A DNA stretch of 64,000 nt from Lycocorax pyrrhopterus obiensis (Eukaryota > Chordata > Aves > Passeriformes > Paradisaeidae), in the NCBI GenBank assembly GCA_014706295.1, contig JACSVZ010000007.1, forward strand, positions 45,274,975 to 45,338,974, given 5' to 3'. The position numbers and the translations under genes were made by a program. The stretch's first letter is position 1; each line of letters starts with the position of its first letter. This document shows, piece after piece, positions 63,150-64,000 of this stretch. The notes beneath the pieces are model-generated. The model had not been told where the DNA came from and did not search any database. It worked only from the letters and a program-made list of their open reading frames with translations.

Positions 63150-64000
63150 AGAGCTAACTTATTAGACTCATTAGATTCAGAACATCCCGCACGGCAGCAG
63201 CTGTGGGGATTTATTTTTCACTGTGTTCTTCAAAAGATTTTGTTGTTTGCACATTCAAACGCTTTTCTGAACTCCAGAAACCTTTGAAAATTCTTCACTT
63301 AGGAAAACAAAGAAAGGGCATGTCTGTAGGAAAAAGAGTGTTTTTCTAACCCAGCTTCACTAACCCAAGTAAATAAAATCAGTCTAATGCAGCAGTCAGA
63401 CAAGTTATCTCAATCTTCAGTTGGGTTAAGCCCTTAAAACTTTCCAACACCTGCAATGACTGTACAACAAACGACGGTATGCAATGTGATGGATGTCTGC
63501 AAAGCAGTTTACTTGCTCCACCTGTTTTGGTTCAAAGAGAGCCCATAGCTTAGCTGGAGCAATTAAAATTGCTGTCTTTACTGGTATATTAACTTTAAAT
63601 GATCTGAGGCAAGCACGTTTCAGTTAAGAATACATTTTTTCAGGGTGAAGAAATTTTATCCACTTTATCTCTAGGGTGAACACATTTTGGAGTATGATCA
63701 GGAGATCCAGGAGATCCAGTTACAGAAATGGAAATCAACAGCACACACCAGTCCTTAATGTCATAATGACACATATGGCTATGAGATCCCTCTTTGGACA
63801 ACAGAAAGTCATCATCGGCCTACAGCTATCAAGATTAAGGGAATCTTATCAACTTTAACGGCATTATGTGCTGTCACCACAAAGTGTTCTTCTGTTGCAT
63901 GCCCTCTTGTGTAAATAGAGCTCCTGAATTCTGACAGGTCTGAAAAAGATCAGAAATGAAATTAAAGAATGGGTATCAATCTCCTCTGGAACAAAGATAA

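Larger units (their letters stand above)
62216..64000. other. Unique AT-rich stretch to window end
   Basis: No gene was found. It holds the hexamer repeat at 62546-62570 and the hairpin at 63117-63149, listed separately. The segment 63020-63300 around that hairpin is compositionally balanced and could be conserved noncoding DNA. Confidence 0.5.

Noticed and set aside
1..64000. CRISPR arrays, operons, phage or bacterial features, tRNA, rRNA and snRNA genes
   Set aside because: No regularly spaced direct repeats, no clustered co-directional long frames, no tRNA A/B-box pattern and no known small-RNA signatures were seen. The sequence is vertebrate in character.

Overview
This window looks like vertebrate nuclear DNA, most likely from a bird. 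It is AT-rich and CpG-poor, has no bacterial-style gene packing, and is scattered with the retroelements typical of avian genomes: CR1 LINEs and endogenous-retrovirus LTRs whose plus-strand edges read TGTCGTGGTTTAA...ACA. I recognise those LTRs from neoavian birds, so a neoavian bird is my best guess. The exact species cannot be read from the sequence. No protein-coding gene, tRNA, rRNA or snRNA could be supported. The open frames present are short (146 codons at most), show no family signature, and are about what chance gives in DNA of this composition. I read the window as intergenic gene desert or the inside of a very long intron.

Layout. 1-4.4 kb: unique AT-rich DNA with an old minus-strand CR1 tail (about 2020-2262), a GT repeat, and a probable minus-strand LTR remnant (about 4170-4393). 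5.9-6.2 kb: a small CpG-containing patch, open on both strands and unidentified. 8.8 kb: a perfect 20-bp inverted repeat. 15.7-16.9 kb: a solo LTR (15682-16250, 5-bp flanking repeat with one mismatch), then a plus-strand CR1 tail (about 16725-16866). 20.3-20.8 kb: an unidentified GC-rich block. 24.1-24.5 kb: a minus-strand CR1 tail. 25.5-25.8 kb: a second LTR resembling the first, with about 206 bp missing inside. 29.0-31.4 kb: the largest element, a degraded plus-strand CR1 of about 2.3 kb in which endonuclease, reverse transcriptase and 3' end can still be read. 36.8 kb: a 58-bp tandem duplication. 41-64 kb: mostly unique AT-rich DNA with simple repeats, a possible MIR fragment, short hairpins, one weak candidate terminal exon (55857-55924) and a few stretches that could be conserved noncoding elements.

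Nothing here works together as a pathway or operon. The legible biology is a record of retrotransposition: an ancient CR1 layer, younger CR1 tails, and LTR insertions. I found no evidence for a new biological system. The points most worth checking are the two unidentified GC- or CpG-rich blocks (5.9-6.2 kb and 20.3-20.8 kb) and the inverted repeats.
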